A DNA stretch of 64,000 nucleotides, from positions 1 through 64,000 of the IMG/VR virus record IMGVR_UViG_3300038427_000657; one strand, written 5' to 3'. This DNA comes from a virus. The first letter of the stretch is position 1, and each line of letters begins with the position of its first letter. The notes below the pieces were generated by a model. That model did not search any database. It saw nothing but the letters and a program-made list of their open reading frames with translations, and had not been told where the DNA came from. The translations under genes and the position numbers were made by a program. Below are positions 31,279 to 38,899 of this stretch, piece by piece.

Positions 31279-31590
31279 TCAAGCGGCGATTTGAGGAAAA
31301 ATCTTTTGTTGACGTTTAAAGTATGTATCAGTATTCCTTGGTTTCAGAACATCACAACAAACTTTTCGTATTTCACCATTCGGGCAAAGAACAAAAGATG
31401 TCCAATATAATCCATTCCAAAATCGACTGGGAGCGGCTTCGGGGTCTTTATATTTCCTTACTTCTGTTCCCACCAGTAAACCGGGGTTCTCATTACTAGA
31501 AATCTCAGCAATGACAAAATAACTGTGAGAAGCTACTACTGATGCAGCTTGGGTATGGCGGTCAATGTGAGATTTGATAGACTTGGGCAT
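31279..31590 (-). CDS. Hypothetical CPNGE-family protein (2)
   Basis: 103 aa; FVLCPNGEIRKVCCDVLK links it to 29216-29440. Overlaps the upstream gene by 29 nt, so coupled. Ends Ala-Ala-TGA within the next -35 box. Confidence 0.65.
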   Translation of the reverse strand: MPKSIKSHIDRHTQAASVVASHSYFVIAEISSNENPGLLVGTEVRKYKDPEAAPSRFWNGLYWTSFVLCPNGEIRKVCCDVLKPRNTDTYFKRQQKIFPQIAA

Positions 31591-31846
31591 AATCGTTTGG
31601 TCCTTTTAGACGAATAATTTTTGCAGTTATTTTGTCAATTGAGTCATCAAGTTTAAGAACATCATCTGCGGTGAAATATATTGCAAAATCTGTACTTTGA
31701 AAATGAAAACCAAGAGGATATTTTTCAGGCAATACCGTTAACTGACCAACCCATGAATCACTTTGCGTTCCAAATCCATCCCGAACAATAACAATGGTTT
31801 TACCATTGAGTAAATTCAACTCATGTTCCATTAATTCTACATTCAC
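31562..31846 (-). CDS. Hypothetical protein
   Basis: 94 aa, beta-rich N-terminus (GKTIVIVRDGFGTQSDSWVG) and FYFTADDVLKLDD later. Early promoter upstream, divergent from the plus-strand block. Confidence 0.65.
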   Translation of the reverse strand: MNVELMEHELNLLNGKTIVIVRDGFGTQSDSWVGQLTVLPEKYPLGFHFQSTDFAIYFTADDVLKLDDSIDKITAKIIRLKGPNDYAQVYQISH

Positions 31847-31892
31847 AATATCAATTTACCATAGATTTTTTAAATGTCAAGCATCCAAACGC

Positions 31893-31920
31893 TTGACATT
31901 TTATAGAATCGTGATAACGT
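31893..31920 (+). promoter_or_regulatory. Early-type promoter, start of plus-strand block
   Basis: TTGACA, 16 bp, TAACGT; divergent from the promoter of 31562-31846. Confidence 0.65.
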
Positions 31921-31926
31921 AACGCC

Positions 31927-32109
31927 ATGATTAAAAATCGTTTTGAAGTTGGTGAAGCAGTTATGGTTACTCCAAAAGCCGAAGATGATTGGCATGAGTT
32001 TTTGGGAACGGTGAAAATAATCCGTCACGATGGCCTTTTAATCACAGTTGAGGACCAAAAGGGAGATTGTTTTGATTGTGACCCTGACCAAGTTAATTTA
32101 TTGGAATAA
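31927..32109 (+). CDS. Hypothetical small beta protein
   Basis: 60 aa, likely small barrel (FEVGEAVMVTPKAED, GTVKIIRHDGLLITVED), similar in feel to SH3/KOW-like folds. Followed after 3 nt by the next ORF. Confidence 0.65.
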   Translation: MIKNRFEVGEAVMVTPKAEDDWHEFLGTVKIIRHDGLLITVEDQKGDCFDCDPDQVNLLE

Positions 32110-32112
32110 ATA

Positions 32113-32259
32113 ATGAAATCAGATTCAGAAGAAATTGACATAGAAGAGGAACGACTTCCTGATTCTGTAGAAGTATTAGAAGAACTTAACAAATTACCTG
32201 CTTATCGAGAATTCCTTCGTGAACGCAATGATGAATCATTAACATACGGTGATACATAA
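32113..32259 (+). CDS. 48-aa acidic protein
   Basis: Very acidic (SDSEEIDIEEERLPDSVEVL), helical. Start 3 nt after the upstream stop. Confidence 0.55.
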   Translation: MKSDSEEIDIEEERLPDSVEVLEELNKLPAYREFLRERNDESLTYGDT

Positions 32260-32262
32260 AAT

Positions 32263-32337
32263 ATGGAACCTTATACCGTTGTTTTAGCTGGATTTGGTAT
32301 TGTAGTCATAATTCTTATTCTTCGTCAAAAGGCTTGA
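32263..32337 (+). CDS. 24-aa membrane peptide
   Basis: Single TM segment (VVLAGFGIVVIILIL) then RQKA; the TGA stop lies inside the next promoter's -35 box (32334-32339). Confidence 0.5.
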   Translation: MEPYTVVLAGFGIVVIILILRQKA

Positions 32338-32361
32338 CTTTTTCTAATTCCACAGTAAGAT
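32334..32361 (+). promoter_or_regulatory. Early-type promoter
   Basis: TTGACT, 16 bp, TAAGAT. Confidence 0.65.
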
Positions 32362-32368
32362 ATAAAAT

Positions 32369-32545
32369 ATGACACCGTTACCATTGAATCCAAAAGTGCT
32401 AATTCTTATTGACCCTAAAACGGGTGAACGGTTAGCAACCGCATCAAATATTGACCCGAAACTTTTCGTGAATATTACAGATAACCCAGATTATTTCAAG
32501 GAACAAGCTAAAGGGTTGCCATTCAACGAACTTCAGCCTAATTAA
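32369..32545 (+). CDS. 58-aa hypothetical protein
   Basis: Begins PLPLNPKVLILIDPKTGERL; complete ORF behind its own promoter. Unknown. Confidence 0.6.
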   Translation: MTPLPLNPKVLILIDPKTGERLATASNIDPKLFVNITDNPDYFKEQAKGLPFNELQPN

Positions 32546-32560
32546 GTCATCAATAAGCGC

Positions 32561-32588
32561 TTGACTTTTTTTCATATCCTTCTATAGT
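32561..32588 (+). promoter_or_regulatory. Early-type promoter
   Basis: TTGACT, 16 bp, TATAGT. Confidence 0.7.
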
Positions 32589-32589
32589 T

Positions 32590-32811
32590 ATGGATGATAT
32601 GAAAAAAGTGAAATTTTTAAAGTTGACCACGGTTGACTATGATGAAGGTAACGATATGCCGGGTGAAAAAACCTTTTACCCGAATGATACCATTGACGTT
32701 TATTCCATAGAAGAAACTCAGGGACGAAGTTTCGTTGACATTTGGCTGGAAAACGATTCTGTTTTATTGGATGTTCCAAAAACTTCATTTGAAGTGATTC
32801 AAAACATTTGA
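32590..32811 (+). CDS. Hypothetical protein
   Basis: 73 aa (70 from the second Met). Beta-rich, with KKVKFLKLTTVDYDEGND. The ATG lies directly at the promoter's predicted start, so the message may be nearly leaderless. Confidence 0.6.
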   Translation: MDDMKKVKFLKLTTVDYDEGNDMPGEKTFYPNDTIDVYSIEETQGRSFVDIWLENDSVLLDVPKTSFEVIQNI

Positions 32812-32835
32812 CAATTTTATAAAAACGTGTAAAAT
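32808..32835 (+). promoter_or_regulatory. Early-type promoter
   Basis: TTGACA, 16 bp, TAAAAT; -35 contains the upstream stop. Confidence 0.7.
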
Positions 32836-32845
32836 ATCATTCAAC

Positions 32846-33499
32846 ATGAAACATTTATCAAAATTTTTAGGAACTCTTCTATCATTAGTAATAGTTCTAA
32901 CTTCAACCACTGAAAGTGCTACTCTTACCGTAGGATGGAACAAAAGTGTAAATCCAGCTGTAGCTGGTTATAAAGTTTATTACGGTACTATTTTAGGAAT
33001 TTATACAAGTGTTATCACTAATAGTAACGCAAGTATAACAAACCAAACAATTTCTAATTTATTACCAAAAACAGTTTATTATTTTGTAATCAGTTCTTAT
33101 GATATAAATAAACTTGAAGGTTCATTTTCACCAACAATACATTATTCAACAGATTTTCAATTGTTATCTACACCAAATCTTCGAGTTAATATAACAACAA
33201 ATTTAGTAGGCTACTGGCAAACTAATTATAGTCCTGTTTTACATAGAACTAATATATTTTACATACCAGTAGGATATACATGGACAAATTATCCAATAAC
33301 TAATTTAACTATTTCATTACCGTGGATACCAACAAATGCAACATCGTGGACATTGTGGGCTTCAACCAATCTTGGTAATCCATTATGGTCTATTTATGCA
33401 AGTAATCATAATAATACTCCACTTGCAAGTGTAAACGCACCTATTGGACCCGGTTATCCCCCTATTGAATTTTTCAGATTTTCATATAGAACCAACTAA
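32846..33499 (+). CDS. Secreted fibronectin type III-like protein
   Basis: 217 aa with signal peptide (FLGTLLSLVIVLTSTTESA) and an Fn3 domain (LTVGWNKSVNPAVAGYKVYYG...YYFVISSYDI, about 26-100), then a Thr/Asn-rich tail with more strands. Probably exported or membrane-tethered in the host; adhesion or superinfection roles possible. Confidence 0.8.
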   Translation: MKHLSKFLGTLLSLVIVLTSTTESATLTVGWNKSVNPAVAGYKVYYGTILGIYTSVITNSNASITNQTISNLLPKTVYYFVISSYDINKLEGSFSPTIHYSTDFQLLSTPNLRVNITTNLVGYWQTNYSPVLHRTNIFYIPVGYTWTNYPITNLTISLPWIPTNATSWTLWASTNLGNPLWSIYASNHNNTPLASVNAPIGPGYPPIEFFRFSYRTN

Positions 33500-33502
33500 C
33501 GC

Positions 33503-33530
33503 TTGACAATTCTATAAAAAGATATAAAAT
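33503..33530 (+). promoter_or_regulatory. Early-type promoter
   Basis: TTGACA, 16 bp, TAAAAT. Confidence 0.7.
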
Positions 33531-33539
33531 ATCATCATT

Positions 33540-33839
33540 ATGGCAAGAAAAGAAAAAGGTTACTCACACAAAAAGGCCGATGTTCGCAAGGCTCGGAAAC
33601 GGGAAGAAGCCGAAACTCGGCAACTCAAATATAACAGACTATCACGAGCAGACAAAATTACTCTTGTTACCAACCGTGGTGGAAGTCAACGAGAACTTGC
33701 TCGGCTTATACAATTGAAGGAAAAGCAACCTGCTCAAGCACCAGTAGCAACGGTGACTGAAAAAGAAACGTCACCAAGGCGGACATCAAAGTCCGAAGTG
33801 GTAAGAGCTGCTAAAACAAAGCGGCCAAGCAGGTCATAA
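33540..33839 (+). CDS. Highly basic protein
   Basis: 99 aa, about one third Lys/Arg (ARKEKGYSHKKADVRKARKR), plus a PAQAPVATVTE linker and basic tail. Likely binds nucleic acid. Followed by the structured RNA at 33848. Confidence 0.7.
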   Translation: MARKEKGYSHKKADVRKARKREEAETRQLKYNRLSRADKITLVTNRGGSQRELARLIQLKEKQPAQAPVATVTEKETSPRRTSKSEVVRAAKTKRPSRS

Positions 33840-33847
33840 GATTTTAA

Positions 33848-34034
33848 ACGGGGTAACCGAACAGTATAAAGTTTGAGTGGCGGCGAAGGCCCATAAGCTT
33901 CGTGTAGTAGGAACCCCGTCAATTTAATGGCCAGAGCCGTAAAAGGCGGATGCTGACTAAATCGTAGGGAGTGCTTGGATTTGACTACGATTGACCAAGA
34001 GGCGTTGGTAACTGGAGAAGACCCAGACTGGCCA
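33848..34034 (+). ncRNA. Multi-branched structured RNA
   Basis: 187-nt non-coding interval with two closed domains. Domain 1: ACGGGGT 33848-33854 pairs ACCCCGT 33913-33919, enclosing CGAAG/CTTCG. Domain 2: TGGCCAG 33928-33934 pairs CTGGCCA 34028-34034, enclosing GCC/GGC, ATCGTAG/CTACGAT (33961-33991), ACCAA/TTGGT (33994-34009) and CTGG/CCAG (34012-34026). It ends 7 nt before a 48-aa ORF, so it could be a cis-regulator or an independent RNA. No known family recognised. Confidence 0.7.
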
Positions 34035-34041
34035 CCAATTT

Positions 34042-34188
34042 ATGGGTAAAAGTTACAGACATGACAGTAAGAATGAACGTTGGCGCAAAGCCAAACAGCA
34101 AAAGTCTCGTAAATCAAACAAATTGAAACTTCAACCTTTTGTTGATGATGACCCCCGACAGTATCCTAATTTTGAAGGTGGTTCGTAG
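34042..34188 (+). CDS. 48-aa basic protein
   Basis: Begins GKSYRHDSKNERWRKAKQQK, strongly basic N-half and acidic C-half. Starts 7 nt after the multi-branched RNA. Confidence 0.6.
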   Translation: MGKSYRHDSKNERWRKAKQQKSRKSNKLKLQPFVDDDPRQYPNFEGGS

Positions 34189-34194
34189 AAAGGC

Positions 34195-34222
34195 TTGACT
34201 TCTATAAAATCTTTGATAAATT
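34195..34222 (+). promoter_or_regulatory. Early-type promoter
   Basis: TTGACT, 16 bp, TAAATT. Confidence 0.7.
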
Positions 34223-34228
34223 ACCGCC

Positions 34229-34495
34229 ATGATAAACACCTTTGAAGTCACTCTAAAAGTTATAGTTCATTCCGATGAAAAAAGCGGATTTCTGGACGAA
34301 AATTCAATTAAAGGATTGATCAATCAAGGAATGGAAACCATAGCTGAGAGATTTGATGGTCTGACTATCGTTGGTGATAAAAATGAGACTTCACCTAATT
34401 CTATCAATGTTCAAGTAACCAGCCTCAAAGTTGGTGGAAAAAAACGAAATCCTGATACTTTTGGAACCGATGATATTCCTTGGGGCCGGGACTAA
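34229..34495 (+). CDS. Hypothetical phage protein
   Basis: 88 aa, alpha/beta (TFEVTLKVIVHSDEKSGFLD), acidic tail. Own promoter. No family recognised. Confidence 0.65.
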   Translation: MINTFEVTLKVIVHSDEKSGFLDENSIKGLINQGMETIAERFDGLTIVGDKNETSPNSINVQVTSLKVGGKKRNPDTFGTDDIPWGRD

Positions 34496-34498
34496 GGC

Positions 34499-34526
34499 TT
34501 GACTTCTATAAAAAGTGTGGTATAAG
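34499..34526 (+). promoter_or_regulatory. Early-type promoter
   Basis: TTGACT, 16 bp, TATAAG. Confidence 0.65.
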
Positions 34527-34532
34527 AATACC

Positions 34533-34655
34533 ATGAACATTCTAAAATTAGTTGGATTTGTATTTCTTTGTATTACATTTCCATTATGGGTTGGGCCGTT
34601 AGTTGTTGTAATTCTTGTGGCTACCATAATTGATGGTATTACTTTTGAACACTAA
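34533..34655 (+). CDS. 40-aa membrane protein
   Basis: Two short hydrophobic stretches (LKLVGFVFLCITF; GPLVVVILVATII). Confidence 0.55.
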   Translation: MNILKLVGFVFLCITFPLWVGPLVVVILVATIIDGITFEH

Positions 34656-34666
34656 AATAGAGTTGT

Positions 34667-34945
34667 ATGACCAACTTGGAATCTTTTGGCTCTATTCGTC
34701 ATTACAAACTTTTAATCCTTAGAGTCAAGGATGATAAGATTTTGTGGCGAAAAGTTTCCAACATTCTCAATAATCTTCGCCGTGACCTTCGCCCTTGGCA
34801 AGTAGTTGACCGAACAAATCAATTACGAGAAGGTGAAAAATACGCAATTCAGGCTCTTCGAGACACAAAACTTCCCCGCGATGTGAAAATCTACATGATT
34901 ACGGGAATGATGTCTGAATTCGGTTTTACCTTTGAGAACGCTTGA
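34667..34945 (+). CDS. Hypothetical basic protein
   Basis: 92 aa, Arg/Leu-rich helices (WRKVSNILNNLRRDLRPW). Ends Asn-Ala-TGA in the next -35 box. Confidence 0.65.
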   Translation: MTNLESFGSIRHYKLLILRVKDDKILWRKVSNILNNLRRDLRPWQVVDRTNQLREGEKYAIQALRDTKLPRDVKIYMITGMMSEFGFTFENA

Positions 34946-34969
34946 CTTTCTACAAAATTTTAGTAAATT
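34942..34969 (+). promoter_or_regulatory. Early-type promoter overlapping a stop
   Basis: TTGACT, 16 bp, TAAATT; the TGA of 34667-34945 lies within the -35. Confidence 0.7.
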
Positions 34970-34975
34970 ACCGTT

Positions 34976-35377
34976 ATGAGTTTAAAACAAACAATTGATA
35001 AAGCCATTAAACAAATTGTGGCCGATGCTGAAACTCACGGTAAACTTTCTTATGGTGATGGAATTAAATGGCGTGAAGAATTGACATTACTGGAAAATCG
35101 ACTGGCAACTTTAGATATGGCAAACCGTCCCGGTCTAAACCCCGGACGCCATATCAAATTCCAAGTTGCAGATGGTTACGCAAATTGTATCGTCACAAAA
35201 GTTCTAAAAAACATTGTTCACGTTGTTCATGTTCCCATTCTTGACGGTTATCACTTCAACGGAATATATCAAGACGAAAGAGGGCACCTTTGCCTTCCCC
35301 GTCCTGTTGCTCAACGGTCAATAGATTGGGACGAAAAAATGGAAATTCTTTTCAAAAAGAAAGATACCACAGTATGA
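34976..35377 (+). CDS. Hypothetical protein
   Basis: 133 aa; N-terminal helices then a beta-rich domain (KFQVADGYANCIVTKVL; HVPILDGYHFNGIYQ). Overlaps the next ORF by ATGA. Confidence 0.65.
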   Translation: MSLKQTIDKAIKQIVADAETHGKLSYGDGIKWREELTLLENRLATLDMANRPGLNPGRHIKFQVADGYANCIVTKVLKNIVHVVHVPILDGYHFNGIYQDERGHLCLPRPVAQRSIDWDEKMEILFKKKDTTV

Positions 35378-35514
35378 TTAAATTAAATCCAAAAATACTG
35401 AAAAGAATATGGGTTAAATTTCGTCTTAATTTAATCAACACTTGTAAAGCACCCAAACCTTATCAAGTTTCCAGTTTCTTCTACAAAGCATTAAGAGAAG
35501 GTTTTATCCAATAA
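35374..35514 (+). CDS. 46-aa basic protein
   Basis: Starts inside the upstream stop (ATGA). Basic helix (LNPKILKRIWVKFRLNL). Confidence 0.55.
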   Translation: MIKLNPKILKRIWVKFRLNLINTCKAPKPYQVSSFFYKALREGFIQ

Positions 35515-35517
35515 AGC

Positions 35518-35545
35518 TTGACAAAATCTAAACATCCGATATAAT
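35518..35545 (+). promoter_or_regulatory. Early-type promoter
   Basis: TTGACA, 16 bp, TATAAT. Confidence 0.75.
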
Positions 35546-35552
35546 TATTATC

Positions 35553-35759
35553 ATGAACAGATTGGAAATTTTGGTTCTGAATAAATCAGCAGAAGTTTAC
35601 ACTCGTTATTGCTCAATTGATGATACTATATCATTTCTCCGCAGAGTTAGAATTCATAATTTCAGTATTGTTGCTCATAAAGGAAGAAAAGCAATTTTCA
35701 TCGAACGGATTGACCCATCAACTTTGGTTAAAGAATTAACCGATTTCCAAAATCAGTGA
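35553..35759 (+). CDS. Hypothetical protein
   Basis: 68 aa, alpha/beta. Its TGA overlaps the GTG of the next gene. Confidence 0.6.
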   Translation: MNRLEILVLNKSAEVYTRYCSIDDTISFLRRVRIHNFSIVAHKGRKAIFIERIDPSTLVKELTDFQNQ

Positions 35760-36154
35760 GTAATCGAACACTCAAAGAGGAATTACACAAAAAAGACCCC
35801 CGTTGTCATTGGTGCAGAAGAGTCACAAAACTTATATGTGAACCTACAATAAAGGGGCAGCCTGACCCACTCATGGCAACAATTGACCATGTGGTTTCCC
35901 GTTATAATGTCCATCGATGGGTAAAGAAAAAAAAGAGAAGTCAAAAACGCAAAGTGTTGGCATGTTTTGAGTGTAATCATAACAGGTCTGTAAGAGAAAC
36001 CCTTTCTTTATCTCGTGCTGAAATCTTAAAACGAAGTCAGGGATTTTCCTTATCTCCCCGTGGTAAACCGAAGATTATTAAACCATTATCCACCGTTCGT
36101 GAAGTGCTTGCCAAACTAAAACCTTCTGATAATATAAAAACTGTATATGGATGA
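35756..36154 (+). CDS. HNH-family endonuclease
   Basis: 132 aa from a GTG. CHWC (17-20) and CFEC near residue 73 are zinc pairs around ATIDHVVSRY, the HNH core (DH), with N in CNHNRS. Basic C-terminus. Mobile or packaging-linked nuclease; context gives no choice. Confidence 0.8.
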   Translation: MSNRTLKEELHKKDPRCHWCRRVTKLICEPTIKGQPDPLMATIDHVVSRYNVHRWVKKKKRSQKRKVLACFECNHNRSVRETLSLSRAEILKRSQGFSLSPRGKPKIIKPLSTVREVLAKLKPSDNIKTVYG

Positions 36155-36353
36155 AAAAGAATTTTCCGAATTCTTAAGCAAAATTTTCAAACTTAAACCA
36201 GACCAACTGGAACAAATGTTTGTTTGTCTTGCTGATAATTTTCGTTGCAATAGGGGCAAAGATATAAATTACCCAGCTCTTGCGTGGCGTTGCAAACAAG
36301 CATATCAGATTATCCAGCACCGCACTCCACCAAAGTCAAGAAGCAACGCTTGA
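36147..36353 (+). CDS. Hypothetical protein
   Basis: 68 aa; overlaps the HNH gene by 8 nt and ends Asn-Ala-TGA inside the promoter of ncRNA copy 3. Confidence 0.6.
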   Translation: MDEKEFSEFLSKIFKLKPDQLEQMFVCLADNFRCNRGKDINYPALAWRCKQAYQIIQHRTPPKSRSNA

Positions 36354-36377
36354 CATTTCTTAAAACAATGGTAATAT
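36350..36377 (+). promoter_or_regulatory. Early-type promoter of ncRNA copy 3
   Basis: TTGACA, 16 bp, TAATAT. Confidence 0.7.
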
Positions 36378-36390
36378 TTCCCCATAGTAA

Positions 36391-36455
36391 AGATGTGGCT
36401 GAAAAACGCCGGAGAGTGGGGGACCGGAGGATCTTTAAATTACTTTATCGTTATA
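36391..36455 (+). ncRNA. Dispersed small RNA family, copy 3
   Basis: GATGTGGCTGAAAAACGCC hairpin, then GGAGAGTGGGGGACCGGAG, and TTACTTTATCGTTA. The 3' half is closest to copy 5. No ORF. Confidence 0.6.
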
Positions 36456-36468
36456 AAATTATCAACGC

Positions 36469-36496
36469 TTGACAAATCCAATTTCTTTGATAAATT
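36469..36496 (+). promoter_or_regulatory. Early-type promoter
   Basis: TTGACA, 16 bp, TAAATT. Confidence 0.7.
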
Positions 36497-36502
36497 ATCC
36501 GC

Positions 36503-36763
36503 ATGTCAGGTAAAATTATTTATCATTTTGATGAAAATGATAATGTAACTTCCTCAATTTATGACGGTGAATTGAAGGATGGAGATTATGGCATCTGGAC
36601 TAAATTTAATGGCATGTATGTTACTTCAAAGGAATTTCTACTTAACTGGAGAATAAAATGTGAACTGGAAGATTATCAAGTCACTCGGTCACAAATTCTT
36701 GTAGAATTCAAACGTAAGCGAACTTTGGTTGCAAAACTCAATAGTCAACTTTCCAGCGCTTGA
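36503..36763 (+). CDS. Hypothetical protein
   Basis: 86 aa, acidic beta-rich N-half (YHFDENDNVTSSIYDGEL), basic C-half. Ends Ala-TGA in the next -35. Confidence 0.65.
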   Translation: MSGKIIYHFDENDNVTSSIYDGELKDGDYGIWTKFNGMYVTSKEFLLNWRIKCELEDYQVTRSQILVEFKRKRTLVAKLNSQLSSA

Positions 36764-36787
36764 CTTCTATAAAAATTCTGTTAAGTT
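36760..36787 (+). promoter_or_regulatory. Early-type promoter
   Basis: TTGACT, 16 bp, TAAGTT. Confidence 0.65.
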
Positions 36788-36797
36788 ATCATCCACA

Positions 36798-37667
36798 ATG
36801 ATTGAATCAATGAAATCATTTATGGAGTCAGTATTAAACCGCAACGGTTTCAATGCAGACAAAGATACACTGAAATTCGGCGAACGCAATCTAAAACTGG
36901 ATGACGTTATCACTCTTTCACTTCCGGCAGGTCATAGTTGTCCCTTTGCAAAAGATTGCCGGAGTTGCGCCATTCATAATCCCCGAAAACGTCACGATGT
37001 TGGCGACAGACGCAAATACATTATTCAAGACGGTCCGGAAACGAAATACCGTTGTTTCACCGCCATCGATGAAGTGTTGCGGCCTAACGTCAGACTTGCA
37101 CGGTGGCATAACTTCTTTTTACTTTTGGCTGCGTGCCGAAAAAGTAAGTCCGCAGTGGTTAGATTAATAGAAGCATCGTTACCACCGGCAAAATGGGGCA
37201 GACCAACCCGCGCACACGTTGCGGGAGATTTTTTCAATCAAACTTATTTTGATGCATGGATGGAAATTGCAAGACGCCATCCAAATCGTTTATTCTACGC
37301 TTACACAAAGGCGTTGCCATTTTGGATTAAACGACTCAAAACCATACCGAAAAATTTCAAATTAACAGCTTCTTATGGTGGCACGCATGATGATTTAATC
37401 AAAAAATATAAGCTTCGCTATTCGGTAGTCGTTTCTTCATTAGAAGAAGCAAAAAAACTTCGTTTACCAATAGACCATGACGATAGCCACGCTTACGGTA
37501 ACGGTGGCAACTTCGCACTGTTACTTCACGGAACACAGCCGGAAGGCAGTTTCTTTGCCAAAGCGTGGAAAAAACTTATAGATATAGGCATGGGCGGTTA
37601 TGGTAAACAGAAAATTATTCGAATGGGGTCCAAAACTGTAAGTGTCAAGACTGGCTACTTTTCGTAA
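36798..37667 (+). CDS. gp88-family phage protein
   Basis: 289 aa. Features of the phage gp88 (Gene product 88) family: LSLPAGHSCPFAKDC and CRSCA near residues 38-57, RHDVGDRRKYIIQDG, ARWHNFFLLL, HVAGDFFNQTYFDAW and GGHxxGNGGNF-like blocks. Cys clusters at the N-terminus could hold a metal or Fe-S centre. Function not established in the family. Starts in a CCACAATG context. Confidence 0.8.
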   Translation: MIESMKSFMESVLNRNGFNADKDTLKFGERNLKLDDVITLSLPAGHSCPFAKDCRSCAIHNPRKRHDVGDRRKYIIQDGPETKYRCFTAIDEVLRPNVRLARWHNFFLLLAACRKSKSAVVRLIEASLPPAKWGRPTRAHVAGDFFNQTYFDAWMEIARRHPNRLFYAYTKALPFWIKRLKTIPKNFKLTASYGGTHDDLIKKYKLRYSVVVSSLEEAKKLRLPIDHDDSHAYGNGGNFALLLHGTQPEGSFFAKAWKKLIDIGMGGYGKQKIIRMGSKTVSVKTGYFS

Positions 37668-37673
37668 GTGCTC

Positions 37674-37690
37674 GGGGAGTACTACTCCCC
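37674..37690. repeat. Dispersed intergenic hairpin (GTACTAC family)
   Basis: GGGGAGT-ACT-ACTCCCC, 7-bp stem, between the gp88 stop and the next promoter. Confidence 0.6.
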
Positions 37691-37702
37691 ACCGTATAAG
37701 GC

Positions 37703-37730
37703 TTGACATTTATAAAAATTTTGTTAAAAT
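37703..37730 (+). promoter_or_regulatory. Early-type promoter
   Basis: TTGACA, 16 bp, TAAAAT. Confidence 0.75.
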
Positions 37731-37736
37731 AAATTT

Positions 37737-38150
37737 ATGATGAATTACACATACCGTTATGAAATTCAGGGTGGTGGCAGCGCTCACTATGTTAAACTGG
37801 TTTTTGACCGTGTTCTTTCCGGCAACAGTGTTTACCGAAGTGGAATTCTTCGGGAAAAAGCATCTCCAAAAGTCTGTGAGTTAATGGATGCTATTGCGGA
37901 CACTCCAAATGTTATAAAAACGCGTGATAATGATTTTACCGGGCCTTCGGAATTAATTCACGTATCGGGTTGTGAAATTTTAGTTGCCGTTGCGCCATTC
38001 ATTGGAGGCGTCAATATTCCCGAAGTCGCCAATCAGATTATCAAGAAAGTCCAGCGCCGTTTTGCCAAGGGTGAAAATCGTAAACGCATTCTTTACAAAG
38101 ATTTGGAAGCAAAACAGAAGGCTCTTAATCTCAAGACTTGGGGAGACTAA
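37737..38150 (+). CDS. Hypothetical protein
   Basis: 137 aa (second Met adjacent). Alpha/beta with a basic C-terminus (VQRRFAKGENRKRILYKDL). Unknown. Confidence 0.7.
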   Translation: MMNYTYRYEIQGGGSAHYVKLVFDRVLSGNSVYRSGILREKASPKVCELMDAIADTPNVIKTRDNDFTGPSELIHVSGCEILVAVAPFIGGVNIPEVANQIIKKVQRRFAKGENRKRILYKDLEAKQKALNLKTWGD

Positions 38151-38172
38151 GGGGTGGTAGTACTACCCTCTA
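38151..38172. repeat. Dispersed intergenic hairpin (GTACTAC family)
   Basis: GGGGTGGTAGTACTACCCTC, containing the palindrome GGTAGTACTACC, between a stop and the next promoter. Confidence 0.6.
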
Positions 38173-38184
38173 CCATATAAAGGC

Positions 38185-38212
38185 TTGACTTTTGTAAAAA
38201 TTTCGGTAAAAT
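38185..38212 (+). promoter_or_regulatory. Early-type promoter
   Basis: TTGACT, 16 bp, TAAAAT. Confidence 0.7.
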
Positions 38213-38221
38213 AACAAAAAT

Positions 38222-38659
38222 ATGAAAATTCCAGATAACTATCGAAAACTTAAATCGGATGAAATAATTCGTGAAGGTGACATTTATCAAAACATAATCA
38301 ATCCTTCAATAATCGCGAAGACTCATAACTCCATTGGAAAACCAGTCCGCCATTATACTAATTATATTTTCTTCCGCAGACGCCATACGAAGCAATCAGT
38401 TTCAAGAGCAGTAATCACTACCAAACCCGATGCAACAAAAAAACCAATTGTAATTGTATCATTTCGTTATCCTCACCGTGGAGATTGGGACAAGTTCCGT
38501 ATTGTTCAAGTTATTTCATTGAATGAAAAATATCTGGTTGGATTGGAGCGGACTGAAGAAGATAACGGTAAGTATAGTTATCAATTCAAGAAATTCCTAC
38601 GCAATCGCATCTCCAGTTCAGGAGCAATTCAACTTGAATCTTACAACCCACCAGCCTAA
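38222..38659 (+). CDS. Hypothetical protein
   Basis: 145 aa, last of the plus-strand block. Early segments YRKLKSDEIIREGDIYQN and FFRRR resemble small DNA-associated phage proteins; unassigned. Converges on the minus-strand tRNA unit. Confidence 0.65.
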   Translation: MKIPDNYRKLKSDEIIREGDIYQNIINPSIIAKTHNSIGKPVRHYTNYIFFRRRHTKQSVSRAVITTKPDATKKPIVIVSFRYPHRGDWDKFRIVQVISLNEKYLVGLERTEEDNGKYSYQFKKFLRNRISSSGAIQLESYNPPA

Positions 38660-38693
38660 AACAAAATTAATGTGGGGCACCCGTAGTATAGGG

Positions 38694-38772
38694 TGGTAGC
38701 CCCACGGGGATTTGAACCCACGTTCTCAAGCTTGAAGGGCTTGCGACCTATCCAATTAGTCTATATAGGGCC
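38694..38772 (-). tRNA. tRNA-Glu(TTC) with C33
   Basis: CAAGC/GCTTG stem with loop CCTTCAA: anticodon TTC, C at position 33. T-loop TTCAAAT, encoded CCA. A GTACTAC-family-like GC-rich segment overlaps its 3' side. Confidence 0.85.
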
Positions 38773-38776
38773 ATTG

Positions 38777-38849
38777 TGGAGCGAACTAAAGGAATCGAAC
38801 CTTTCCCTGCAAGCTGGAAGCCTGCCGTGCTCCAGAACACCAAGTCCGC
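38777..38849 (-). tRNA. tRNA-Gly(TCC)
   Basis: GCAGG/CTTGC stem, loop CTTCCAG, T-loop TTCGATT, encoded CCA. Confidence 0.9.
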
Positions 38850-38899
38850 ACATGAATAAGTAGTCCCCGGAAGATGAAAACTACAAAAATTTTAATGAG

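Noticed and set aside
36729-36797. Longer start for the gp88-like gene
   Set aside because: The extra residues read through the early promoter; the ATG at 36798 has the CACAATG context.
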